The translations under genes and the position numbers were made by a program. The notes beneath the pieces are model-generated. The model had not been told where the DNA came from and did not search any database. It was given only the letters and a program-made list of their open reading frames with translations. A DNA stretch of 46,434 bases, taken from contig JAJDNX010000092.1 of the NCBI GenBank assembly GCA_022340485.1, positions 1 to 46,434 on the forward strand, in the 5' to 3' direction. Below, piece after piece: positions 16,363 through 24,253 of this stretch; positions within the stretch are counted from its first letter, which is position 1; each line of letters starts with the position of its first letter. Source of the DNA: Gammaproteobacteria bacterium. GTDB lineage: Bacteria; Pseudomonadota; Gammaproteobacteria; UBA9214.

Positions 16363-17392
16363 GTACCCGCCTCGCCCACCAGGCCCGTGGTATACCATCC
16401 GGGAACAGACCGAGCAGCAACAATGCCAGCAGCGACACCCCCAGCGGCCAGCGGTACAATGGCCGCGGTATCATGACGGTGCGTGACTCTGCCTGGGTTT
16501 TTTCCAGAGCATCGATGCGCTGGTAGATCTGCTCGAGTGCATCAGAATCGGTGGCACGAAAATACTCGCCACCGGTAATTCCAGCTACCTCGGTCAATAA
16601 GTCTTCGTCGATCTCCATCTTGACCTGGGTCATGCGGCCATCCTCGACAAAGGGCACCAGCCCCTTGCTGCCAACACCAATCGTATAGATGCGGATTCCC
16701 TCGTGGGCAGCCAGTTGCGCTGCCAGCTTCGGTGGCAGACTGCCCTCGGTATTTTCGCCATCGGTCACCAGTATCAGGATCCTAGATCCTTCGGGGCGAT
16801 CGCGTAACTTCTTCACCCCCAGGCCGATGGCATCACCAATGGCAGTGCCATCACCGGCCATGCGTGACACGATATTGTCCACCAGGCTGTATACAGCCTG
16901 GTTGTCCAGCGTCATGGGTGAGAGTACAAATGCCTGACTGCCAAATACTACCAAGCCGATGCGGTCACCATCACGTGCCTTGATAAAGCGCCCGATCACA
17001 CCCTTGACCACCGCCATCCGGGTAACCTGCCGACCCTCAACCGTAAAGTCCAGGGCCTCCATGGAGCGCGAGGTATCGATGGCCAGCATCAGATCGTAAC
17101 CCTCGGTATGCACCTCCGTATAGGGCTCCAGCCACTGCGGGCGCATCAGGCAGACCACCAGCGCCACCCATAACAGCACCAGCATAAATATCTGCATGCG
17201 GCTCCCGGCATGGGTGAGCGAGCGGGAAGTGATGAAGGTTGAAGCAAGCCGCCCCAGTGCCGGGTGCAGCAAGGTAGACTGGTCTGCATGGGTATAGGCA
17301 TCCGTGGCCCCGTGCGGCCGGCGCCAGAACTTCCAGATAAGCAAGGGCACCGGCAACAACAGTGCAAACCAGGGCCAGTGAAAACTAAACAC
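16355..17392 (-). CDS. batA: BatA-like von Willebrand factor A protein
   Basis: A 345-residue membrane-anchored VWA protein. The start is taken as GTG at 17392, overlapping the stop of the DUF4381 gene by eight bases; translation then begins VFSFHWPWFALLLPVPLLIW. A longer open frame to 17503 lies inside the upstream gene. Two N-terminal helices precede the VWA domain with its metal site (LAIDTSRSMEALDF, and LVTDGENTEGSLPP), then ITGGEYFRATDSDALEQIY, and a last helix near the C-terminus. BatA and BatB are paralogues here, as in other Bat operons. Confidence 0.92.
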   Translation of the reverse strand: MFSFHWPWFALLLPVPLLIWKFWRRPHGATDAYTHADQSTLLHPALGRLASTFITSRSLTHAGSRMQIFMLVLLWVALVVCLMRPQWLEPYTEVHTEGYDLMLAIDTSRSMEALDFTVEGRQVTRMAVVKGVIGRFIKARDGDRIGLVVFGSQAFVLSPMTLDNQAVYSLVDNIVSRMAGDGTAIGDAIGLGVKKLRDRPEGSRILILVTDGENTEGSLPPKLAAQLAAHEGIRIYTIGVGSKGLVPFVEDGRMTQVKMEIDEDLLTEVAGITGGEYFRATDSDALEQIYQRIDALEKTQAESRTVMIPRPLYRWPLGVSLLALLLLGLFPDGIPRAWWARRVHG

Positions 17393-17951
17393 GCGCGGCA
17401 CCACTTTTGCCAAAAGCACCTGACAGCAAACCCGCCAGCCGCTGCCACAGCCCTGCTTTCTTTTCTGCGGGTCGGGACGCATCAATCCAGCGGGTGGCCG
17501 CACGAATCAGGGTAAGCAGTTGCTTGCGCTCAATGGACATCGTCGGTGGCATGTAGGGTGCAGTCAGCAGAATCTGTCCATGCCGTTCCCAGTCAAACGA
17601 GGTGTTGTCATGCTCGGCCAGCCATTGCAGCCAGATATCGCCAGTCAGGCCTGCTGCTTCCTGGCGCCCACTGCGTACCATCGCAATGCGGCGCAGCAGC
17701 TCGGACAGTCGGCCAGCCACTGTGTGCGCGTCCTCACTGGCCAGCGCCTTTTTCAATTGGCGCAATTGACGGCGCGCATCACCACGCCAGCCAAGCCAGC
17801 CCGCGTTGTAGATCAACCAGTAGCGGATCCCGAAAGACAACAATAACAGGACAACAAGGCCGACCAGGTACCACCACCCGGTTGCCAGCGGCCACCATGG
17901 GATCGTGTCAAGACCGTGAATATCGCGTAGTACTGTTGTTCCGGATTCCAT
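17385..17951 (-). CDS. DUF4381 membrane protein of the Bat operon
   Basis: A 188-residue protein with a single membrane helix near residues 27-45 (WYLVGLVVLLLLSFGI) and a basic, alpha-helical cytoplasmic part (RRQLRQLKKALASEDAHTVAGRLSELLRRIAM). It matches DUF4381, found in many proteobacterial MoxR-DUF58-VWA operons at this position. The function is unknown; the place between DUF58 and BatA suggests a bridge between the cytoplasmic MoxR/DUF58 pair and the membrane VWA proteins, which is inference. It starts eight bases after the DUF58 gene. Confidence 0.88.
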   Translation of the reverse strand: MESGTTVLRDIHGLDTIPWWPLATGWWYLVGLVVLLLLSFGIRYWLIYNAGWLGWRGDARRQLRQLKKALASEDAHTVAGRLSELLRRIAMVRSGRQEAAGLTGDIWLQWLAEHDNTSFDWERHGQILLTAPYMPPTMSIERKQLLTLIRAATRWIDASRPAEKKAGLWQRLAGLLSGAFGKSGAARV

Positions 17952-17959
17952 ATGTGCAG

Positions 17960-18871
17960 TTAGTGCCTTCCCGCATAGTGGCGCAGTCCGCTGACGAGCG
18001 ACTTGTGTACATCCTCGTTGGTACTGACCGGTATCAAACCCACCCCTAACCGATAGGACATCTGCAGCAGTTCCTCGCGACGTTGCTCCCAGTCGTCACG
18101 AAAGGCCTTGCGGCCTGCCTCGTTGTCAGTGTCGACTTCCAGAAGCTCGCCGGCAGCATTGGAAAAAATAACCGGCCCCATGGATGGCAAGTCACGGTCA
18201 GCCGGGTCATCGACCGGCAACAGCACGACATCATGCCGCTGTTTGAGGCTTCCCAGGATCCGCTCGAAGCCGGTGGTGACCTGGTTGATCGGTGCGATGA
18301 CGAAGATCAGGGAGCCGGTGCCACTACCGCTGTCCAGATGTTGCAGTGTGGCCATCAACTGGGATTCGTCGGTGTCACCCTGTTCAATCGGCTCCGTCAA
18401 TGCCCGCAACAGCTGCCACAGGCCACGGCGTCCCGGTGTAGCCCTGAAATAGCGTAAGCCGGTCGCCGGGTTCCCGAACAGCACCCCACCCACGCGATCA
18501 TGCTGTTTGCTCGCTGCCCAGCCGATCAGCGCAGCCACCCGAGCAGCCTGAATCGACTTGAAGGTACCACGGGTACCAAAGCTCATGTGTGGGCCTGTAT
18601 CGATACAGAGGATGACGCTGCGTTGCCGTTCTTCGCGGAACACTTTGAGATGCGGAGTATTGGTACGTGCGGTGACCAGCCAGTCCATGTTGCGGATGTC
18701 ATCGCCTTCCCGATATTCACGTACTTCGTCGAAGTCCAGACCGGTGCCACGAAAGACCGAGGCATACAACCCGGTAAAGGTGGAATTGACGAGGTGATGT
18801 GCCGCCACACCCAAGGCGCGGGCCTGGTGGCGTAGTTCCAGCAGGTCATCAAGTTGCGGATGGAGACTCAT
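17960..18871 (-). CDS. DUF58 domain protein (MoxR-associated)
   Basis: A 303-residue cytoplasmic protein of the DUF58 family. The diagnostic core is FDEVREYREGDDIRNMDWLVTAR with KVFREERQRSVILCIDTG after it, a VWA-like start with a degenerate metal site. The N-terminus (LDDLLELRHQARALGVAAHHLV) and the late RREELLQMSYRLGVGLIPVSTNEDV are also typical. Genes of this family follow moxR in most genomes and are thought to act as partner or adaptor of the ATPase. Confidence 0.93.
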   Translation of the reverse strand: MSLHPQLDDLLELRHQARALGVAAHHLVNSTFTGLYASVFRGTGLDFDEVREYREGDDIRNMDWLVTARTNTPHLKVFREERQRSVILCIDTGPHMSFGTRGTFKSIQAARVAALIGWAASKQHDRVGGVLFGNPATGLRYFRATPGRRGLWQLLRALTEPIEQGDTDESQLMATLQHLDSGSGTGSLIFVIAPINQVTTGFERILGSLKQRHDVVLLPVDDPADRDLPSMGPVIFSNAAGELLEVDTDNEAGRKAFRDDWEQRREELLQMSYRLGVGLIPVSTNEDVHKSLVSGLRHYAGRH

Positions 18872-18926
18872 CGCGTTACTGCAGTTATCACTGGTTCAGG
18901 CCCTGTACGGGCAATATGATTGGCAA

Positions 18927-19955
18927 TCACGGAATTGCCACGACCTCCAGCAGACGTTTGATAAATTCATCACTCGTAATGCCTTCCGCCTCACCCTCAA
19001 AGGTCAGCATGATGCGGTGGCGAAGCACGTCCGGCGCCACTGCCTGGATGTGGTGGGGAGCAACAAACTCTTCACCATCGAGCCATGCTCGGGCACGCGC
19101 ACAGCGTGCCAGCGCTATGGTGGCACGTGGCGAGGCACCGAAGCGGCACCAGCGGCCCAGGCTTGCATCATAGGCATCGGGTTTGCGGCTGGCCTGCACA
19201 AGGTCAACAATATAACTATTCAGTTTCGGATCGAGATAGAGTTTTGCCGCATCTTCCCTCACCCTGAAAAGTTGTGCCTGGGAAAACACCTCGGCGGGTG
19301 GTGCAGGTACCGCCAGCTGCTGGTTGCTGTCGAGTTCCAGAATCGCCAGTTCCTCTTCACGGTTGGGGTAGTCTACGCGGACATGCATCAGAAATCTGTC
19401 GAGTTGTGCCTCCGGCAGATTGTAGGTCCCTTCCTGTTCGATCGGGTTCTGGGTAGCAAGCACCATGAACAGTCTTGGCATGGTATAGGTCTTCAGGCCT
19501 ACCGTGACCTGATATTCGCCCATGGCCTCAAGCAGGGCTGACTGCACCTTTGCCGGTGCCCGGTTGACCTCGTCCGCCAGCAGGATATTGTGGAACAAGG
19601 GTCCCGGGCGAAACTCGAATTCACCCTTTTCATGGCGGTAGATATCCGTACCAATGAGGTCGGACGGCAACAGATCAGGGGTAAACTGAACGCGGTGATA
19701 GTCTCCCTCAATGGCCTCAGCCAGTGCCTTTACCGCAGTCGTCTTCGCCAGTCCGGGCATGCCCTCCACCAGCACGTGGCCCTTGCTCAGAAGGCAGATG
19801 AGCATACAGTCTACGAGCTCGCGTTGCCCGATAACCCGGGAAGCAAGATGATTGCGGACGCCATCCAGTATGGAGGAATCCATGCTACGGTTATTCGCGG
19901 GTCTGCTGGTATTTAACAAGGTATTGCTCTCCTGCACGGTATATTTAGGAAGCAT
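18927..19955 (-). CDS. moxR: MoxR-family AAA+ ATPase
   Basis: A 342-residue AAA+ ATPase of the MoxR branch. The Walker A is VEGMPGLAKTTAVKAL, a MoxR-type GxPGxxKT. Walker B is LLADEVNRAPAKVQSALLEAM, sensor 1 is MVLATQNPIEQEGTYNLPEAQLDRF, and the C-terminal lid contains RFGASPRATIALARCARA. MoxR proteins act with VWA partners as chaperone-like remodellers. The ATG at 19955 has AGGAG 13 bases upstream; an ATG at 19883 (MDSSIL) fits the family start but has no ribosome site. It opens the operon moxR-DUF58-DUF4381-batA-batB-batC-batD. Confidence 0.95.
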   Translation of the reverse strand: MLPKYTVQESNTLLNTSRPANNRSMDSSILDGVRNHLASRVIGQRELVDCMLICLLSKGHVLVEGMPGLAKTTAVKALAEAIEGDYHRVQFTPDLLPSDLIGTDIYRHEKGEFEFRPGPLFHNILLADEVNRAPAKVQSALLEAMGEYQVTVGLKTYTMPRLFMVLATQNPIEQEGTYNLPEAQLDRFLMHVRVDYPNREEELAILELDSNQQLAVPAPPAEVFSQAQLFRVREDAAKLYLDPKLNSYIVDLVQASRKPDAYDASLGRWCRFGASPRATIALARCARARAWLDGEEFVAPHHIQAVAPDVLRHRIMLTFEGEAEGITSDEFIKRLLEVVAIP

Positions 19956-20015
19956 AACCGGCTTGTTCTCCTGGAATCCAGTTGAAAACTGCTGCGGCTA
20001 TCACCCTCAGGGACA

Positions 20016-20306
20016 TCAGGCTGATTCTCGATGTAGGGACTCGTCTTCTAGCATTTTCTTAAGCTTGTCTCTGCAATCCATGACCCTGCAATGGCCTGAA
20101 TGTCTGCAACTGAGGTAAAGATCTTGAATCTTATCATCTTCTACATCCAGCAAGCAGACCAGAGCAATCTCTTCTTTTTCATGCTCAGATTTGGCCTGTT
20201 GCAGAAGTGAGACCGTATTGCACCCTTCAATAAACCGCTTTCTCGCAAAAAAGGCGATCCTGTCAAAATCATAATTGCCCAGGCATCCTGGATTACGGCA
20301 GGTCAT
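20016..20306 (-). CDS. Small cysteine-containing protein of unknown function
   Basis: A 96-residue protein that I do not recognise. It starts MTCRNPGCLGNYDFDRIAFF and has a second cluster CRHSGHCRVMDC near residue 68. The paired clusters could bind a metal, but no known zinc or iron-sulfur motif is complete. The middle (SEHEKEEIALVCLLDVEDDKI) looks like an alpha-beta fold. It has no signal peptide. Its ribosome site is weak. It lies 60 bases upstream of moxR in the same direction and may belong to that transcript, and it is divergent from the kinase gene. Confidence 0.6.
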   Translation of the reverse strand: MTCRNPGCLGNYDFDRIAFFARKRFIEGCNTVSLLQQAKSEHEKEEIALVCLLDVEDDKIQDLYLSCRHSGHCRVMDCRDKLKKMLEDESLHRESA

Positions 20307-20414
20307 TCTGGTTGCAGTCCTTGAATTTTTCCTGGTTATATTTCTACTAAATTATTGTGTTTTGTCCATAATACTTTTATTAGTCTACTCTTTTTTGACC
20401 GGCAAACGATTGAC

Positions 20415-20558
20415 ATGGATCAATTATACACAATGCCATCGGAATTCCCGGCCAGCACTTGCACTATACCGCCCACACCCAGCGACTGCCAGCAGGGGCG
20501 TTGCAATAACCCTGAAATCCCCTGTCTATCCGCCGTTAACTGGAATAACATAACCTGA
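20415..20558 (+). CDS. Possible 47-residue Cys-rich peptide
   Basis: A short frame starting MDQLYTMPSEFPASTC with four cysteines spaced C-x8-C-x4-C-x6-C and ending 20 bases before the kinase start. It contains CNNPEIPCL, which resembles CRNPGCL at the start of the divergent gene at 20016-20306. There is no clear ribosome site. It could be a real leader peptide or small protein of the kinase-phosphatase operon, or a chance frame in the divergent promoter region. Confidence 0.3.
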   Translation: MDQLYTMPSEFPASTCTIPPTPSDCQQGRCNNPEIPCLSAVNWNNIT

Positions 20559-20577
20559 AAAAGCCCAAAATTACCAA

Positions 20578-21360
20578 TTGGTGTACCCTACTCCAGGTGC
20601 TTTTCGAAACACAGACCTCATGGGCAAACGGCCGCAATCAACCATCGGCGTGATCGACAGTTTCGACATCAAGCCGGGAAGAATCCTGGCTCGAAAATAC
20701 GAGGTCATACAGTCCCTTGGCACTGGCTGGGAGGGCGAGGTATTCCTGGTGCGGGAGCACCCTACGGACATCGAAAGAGCTGTCAAACTCTTTTATCCGC
20801 AGCGTAACCCGAAGGATCGAACCGCCAATTTCTATGCACGTAAACTCCACAAGTTAAGACACTGTTCCATAGCCATTCAGTACCACACCAGAGAAACGAT
20901 TTCCTACCACAGCACTCCGATCACGCTACTGGTATCGGAATTTGTAGAGGGTGAACTGCTGACCGCCTTCCTGGACCGGCAAGCCGGCAAACGCCTCACG
21001 CCGTTTCAGGCGCTACACCTGCTGCATGCACTCGCAACCGGTATCGAGTGTATTCACCAAATGAAGGAATATCACGGCGACCTGCATACCGACAACATTA
21101 TCGTTCAACGATATGGCCTGGGCTTCGATTTAAAGTTACTTGACTTCTACCACTGGGGTGCTGCCAGGCCGGAAAACATTCATGAGGATGTGGTCAACCT
21201 GATCAGGATTCTCTATGATGCCGTCGGTGGTCACAAACACTACAAACACCAGCCCCAGGTAATCAAATATATTTGTTGCGGCCTGAAGCGTTCATTGATC
21301 CTCAAAAAGTTTCGCACCGCAGGTCAGCTGCGGGAGCACCTGGAAAGACTAACGTGGTAA
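20578..21360 (+). CDS. Ser/Thr protein kinase-like protein
   Basis: A protein of up to 260 residues with a eukaryotic-type kinase fold. Seen are the glycine-rich loop LGTGWEGEVFLV (residues 47-58), the ATP lysine in AVKLF (Lys70) and the catalytic loop HGDLHTDN (166-173) with the catalytic Asp168 and Asn173. The metal-binding motif is DFY (189-191) instead of DFG. No membrane helix or PASTA domain is present, so it is a minimal cytoplasmic kinase. The start is uncertain: TTG 20578, GTG 20581 or ATG 20620. The PP2C gene follows after two bases, so the pair likely forms an opposing switch. The activation segment is short and the substrate unknown. Confidence 0.85.
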   Translation: MVYPTPGAFRNTDLMGKRPQSTIGVIDSFDIKPGRILARKYEVIQSLGTGWEGEVFLVREHPTDIERAVKLFYPQRNPKDRTANFYARKLHKLRHCSIAIQYHTRETISYHSTPITLLVSEFVEGELLTAFLDRQAGKRLTPFQALHLLHALATGIECIHQMKEYHGDLHTDNIIVQRYGLGFDLKLLDFYHWGAARPENIHEDVVNLIRILYDAVGGHKHYKHQPQVIKYICCGLKRSLILKKFRTAGQLREHLERLTW

Positions 21361-21362
21361 CA

Positions 21363-22169
21363 ATGCTAACTGAACCCGAACTCTATCTGGGCGTGGACAT
21401 CGCGGCCGTCGCAAGCTTTCGTTTTGCCAATGGCATCGCCTGCGCCTATACCGGACGCGCTCCCGGCAAGGAATCAGATAATGAAGATGCCCTTGGACTG
21501 ATCCCGTGTGGTGAGGCAGCAGGGGTTCTGGTCGTTGCGGATGGACTTGGCGGGCAGCCTTCGGGCAAACAGGCATCCTCCACGGCAGTGCGCCAGATCA
21601 GCCGCAATGTCAATGCAAATGGCTGCGAACACACGGTATTTCGAGATGCCATTCTGGATGGTATCGAGCAGGCCAACCAGTCGGTTATGGAACAGGGTGC
21701 CGGGGCAGGTACCACGATCGCCGTGGTAGAAATAGAGAACCGCAACGTGCGGCCCTACCATGTCGGCGACTCCGAGATTCTGATTACCGGGCAACGTGGG
21801 AAGATAAAACACCAGACTATTTCACATTCGCCGGTAGGTTATGCCGTCGAATCCGGACTGCTTGAAGCGGGGGACGCCATCCATGATGAGGAACGTCACC
21901 TGGTTTCAAATATTATCGGTACCACCGAAATGCGCGTCGAGATCGGCCCGAGAATCACGCTGGCCCCACTGGATACCCTGCTGATTGCCAGCGACGGTTT
22001 GTTTGACAACCTTCACGCCGGTGAGATCAAAGATATTATCCGCAGCGGACCGCTGCCGGCTGCAGCAGAAAATCTGCTGCAAGCCTGTCGCAGCCGCATG
22101 ACACACTTCTCCGAGGGTCTGCCGCACAAGCCGGATGACCTCGCATTTATTCTTTTCCGGCCCGCCTGA
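21363..22169 (+). CDS. PP2C-family Ser/Thr protein phosphatase
   Basis: A 268-residue metal-dependent phosphatase. All main PP2C metal motifs are visible: ESDNEDAL, VVADGLGG (residues 58-64), GAGTTIAVVEI, HVGDSEILI, LLIASDGLFDNL and the closing KPDDLAFILF. The start at 21363 lies two bases after the kinase stop; a longer frame to 21273 runs inside the kinase gene. Cytoplasmic, no membrane segment. With the upstream kinase it probably reverses phosphorylation of a shared substrate. The closeness to the MoxR-Bat operon raises but does not prove a functional link. Confidence 0.93.
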   Translation: MLTEPELYLGVDIAAVASFRFANGIACAYTGRAPGKESDNEDALGLIPCGEAAGVLVVADGLGGQPSGKQASSTAVRQISRNVNANGCEHTVFRDAILDGIEQANQSVMEQGAGAGTTIAVVEIENRNVRPYHVGDSEILITGQRGKIKHQTISHSPVGYAVESGLLEAGDAIHDEERHLVSNIIGTTEMRVEIGPRITLAPLDTLLIASDGLFDNLHAGEIKDIIRSGPLPAAAENLLQACRSRMTHFSEGLPHKPDDLAFILFRPA

Positions 22170-22240
22170 TGGTCCGGCACAGTGACCAGACCTGTCAGGG
22201 GCCGCCCGCTTAACCCCAACTGGCGAAGGGATACTGAAGA

Positions 22241-23611
22241 TCAGAACGCCTCACCGATCTTTTCCAGTACCTGTGAGAGGCGATGCACTGCTGTCACCTC
22301 AAGCCCCTTTGTTGCCACTTTTGGTTGATTCGCTGCCGGGATCATCGCCTTGTGAAAACCATGCTTGACTGCCTCGCTGATGCGCTGCTGTCCATTCGGC
22401 ACCGGCCGCAGCTCTCCCGACAGGCCGACCTCACCGAATACGATCAGGTCTGCCGGTAATGGCCGGTTTTGATGGCTCGACAGAACGGCCAGCAACACGG
22501 CGAGATCTGCTGCCGTTTCACTGACACGCACGCCGCCGACGACATTCACAAACACGTCATGGTCGCCCAGTGCCAGACCGCCATGGCGGTGCAGCACAGC
22601 CAGTAGCATGGACAAGCGGTTTTGCTCTAGGCCCAGGGTAATTCTTCTTGGATTACCGAACTGGCTTTGATCGACCAGTGCCTGTACCTCCACCAGCAAT
22701 GGCCGGGTGCCTTCCCAGGTCACCATGACAACACTGCCCGGTACTGCCTGTTCATGCCGGGAAAGAAAGATGGCCGACGGATTGGTGACTTCCTTCAGGC
22801 CAGATTCCGTCATTGCAAACACACCCAGTTCATTGACGGCACCGAAGCGGTTTTTGATGGCGCGCAAGATGCGGTAGCGGTCCCCGGGATCTCCTTCGAA
22901 ATAGAGCACCGTGTCGACCATGTGCTCGAGCACGCGGGGACCGGCCAACTGCCCTTCCTTGGTGACATGCCCCACCAGGAACATGGCAATACCCGACTGC
23001 TTCGCAAAACGTACGAGCTGTGCAGCGCTTTCCCGGACCTGAGCCACGGAGCCGGGCGCGGACTGCAGGACCTCTGTGTAGAGTGTCTGGATTGAGTCGA
23101 GCACCATCACCTGTGGGCGCTCCCTGTCCGCCGTGGCGATGATGCGTTCAACAGAGGTCTCGGAAAACAGGCGGATCTCGTCACCCTTGATGCCGAGACG
23201 ACTGGCGCGCAGCGAGATCTGCTGCAGTGATTCCTCACCGGTCACGTACAGGGAGTCGAGTTTACCTGACAGCATGGACAGTACTTGCAACAACAGGGTC
23301 GATTTTCCGATTCCGGGATCCCCTCCGATCAGCACGACCGATCCTGTGACAAGCCCCCCGCCCAGCACCCGATCCAGCTCCTGCATACCCACCGAGGCAC
23401 GTAGCTGCTGATCCACCTTGACCGCAGAGAGGCGCTGGACCGCCACCGCAGTATCGCCGCTGTATCCGGAAAAGCGTGCACCAGTCTGTTTTGGCATGAC
23501 GACGACTTCGGAGAGCGTATTCCATCCACCACAGTCTCCGCACTGACCGGCCCATTGGGGGAACTGTGCGCCACAGGCACTGCATGTATAGAGGGTTTTG
23601 GTTCTTGCCAT
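22241..23611 (-). CDS. radA: DNA repair protein RadA (Sms)
   Basis: A 456-residue RecA-like branch-migration helicase for recombination intermediates. The N-terminal zinc finger is CSACGAQFPQWAGQCGDC. The ATPase core shows Walker A GGDPGIGKSTLLLQ, Walker B QVMVLDSIQTLY and the RadA-specific KNRFG motif (AIKNRFGAVNELGVFAM). A C-terminal Lon-like domain follows (DHDVFVNVVGGVRVSETAADLA; GEVGLSGELRPV). The start at 23611 (MARTKTLYTC) matches the family; upstream residues to 23650 are not expected. Convergent with the PP2C gene. Confidence 0.98.
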   Translation of the reverse strand: MARTKTLYTCSACGAQFPQWAGQCGDCGGWNTLSEVVVMPKQTGARFSGYSGDTAVAVQRLSAVKVDQQLRASVGMQELDRVLGGGLVTGSVVLIGGDPGIGKSTLLLQVLSMLSGKLDSLYVTGEESLQQISLRASRLGIKGDEIRLFSETSVERIIATADRERPQVMVLDSIQTLYTEVLQSAPGSVAQVRESAAQLVRFAKQSGIAMFLVGHVTKEGQLAGPRVLEHMVDTVLYFEGDPGDRYRILRAIKNRFGAVNELGVFAMTESGLKEVTNPSAIFLSRHEQAVPGSVVMVTWEGTRPLLVEVQALVDQSQFGNPRRITLGLEQNRLSMLLAVLHRHGGLALGDHDVFVNVVGGVRVSETAADLAVLLAVLSSHQNRPLPADLIVFGEVGLSGELRPVPNGQQRISEAVKHGFHKAMIPAANQPKVATKGLEVTAVHRLSQVLEKIGEAF

Positions 23612-23688
23612 AGGTGCTGCGTAGGCTACTAGGCAAATGCTTGCTTGCAAAGCACTATTGCAGTTGATTTACCGCTGCGCATCCCTGC

Positions 23689-23718
23689 AAAAAAATTCCC
23701 GGAGGGCGCCTCCGGGAA
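23689..23718 (-). terminator. Intrinsic terminator of the small gene at 23738
   Basis: TTCCCGGAGG and CCTCCGGGAA (arms at 23709-23718 and 23696-23705) form a perfect ten-pair stem with a three-base loop. A run of seven T follows on the minus strand. It separates this gene from radA. Confidence 0.93.
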
Positions 23719-23737
23719 CGAATGCTACCGAAAGCGG

Positions 23738-24004
23738 TTACATGGGACCGATCAGTTGTGCATTGACACTCTGGTCCAGCACCCTCTTGAGAACATCCTG
23801 CGAACTGAGGTTGTTCCGGTCGTACTGCACCAGCATCAGGTGATACCTCAATGGACAGAATTCAGCGGTGTGTATGCCATCGGTACTCTCAAGTGAATCC
23901 ACCAGCTCCTTGCGTCTGTGCTCTTCGAGGGATTCGTTAATATGTACAACGATTTCAGTGTTGTGTCCGGGCTGTTGCTGTAGATCGTAAGCCACTTCTC
24001 CCAT
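23738..24004 (-). CDS. Small HMA/ferredoxin-fold-like protein, function unknown
   Basis: An 88-residue protein starting MGEVAYDLQQQPGHNTEIVV. The pattern of strand, helix (EEHRRKELVDSLES), strand (GIHTAEFCP), strand (HLMLVQYD) and helix (SSQDVLKRVLDQ) resembles the heavy-metal-associated ferredoxin-like fold. The metal-binding CxxC of that family is missing; there is one Cys, in EFCPLRYH. A perfect GGAGG lies seven bases before the ATG at 24004 (another ATG is at 24007), and the gene ends in a strong terminator. It therefore looks like a well-expressed single-gene unit. The function is unknown. Confidence 0.75.
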   Translation of the reverse strand: MGEVAYDLQQQPGHNTEIVVHINESLEEHRRKELVDSLESTDGIHTAEFCPLRYHLMLVQYDRNNLSSQDVLKRVLDQSVNAQLIGPM

Positions 24005-24205
24005 CATCACACCTCCGTTTTTGGTGGTATAGCGAGACCATCATCCCTACAGCGCATCCAGCAGACCTGTCGGCTCCCGGTGAAAAGTGCTCCAGTCAAA
24101 AGGACAATAACTTGACTGCACACTGGCAGGTGCCCTTGGAAATATCAATCCGGCTGTTGTAATGGGTATCAGCCCTGCATCAGGTTGCGCTGATTTCCAG
24201 CGTAG

Positions 24206-24226
24206 TTGACAACCACAGCTTGTCAA
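24206..24226. promoter_or_regulatory. TTGACAA-N7-TTGTCAA palindrome
   Basis: Perfect seven-base inverted arms with a seven-base gap, between the alr stop and the small gene at 23738. No T-run follows on either strand, so an operator is more likely than a terminator. It lies about 200 bases upstream of the small gene's start, rather far for direct control. Confidence 0.35.
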
Positions 24227-24253
24227 GTACAGAAACGCAGAGGCAAGGGGCGG

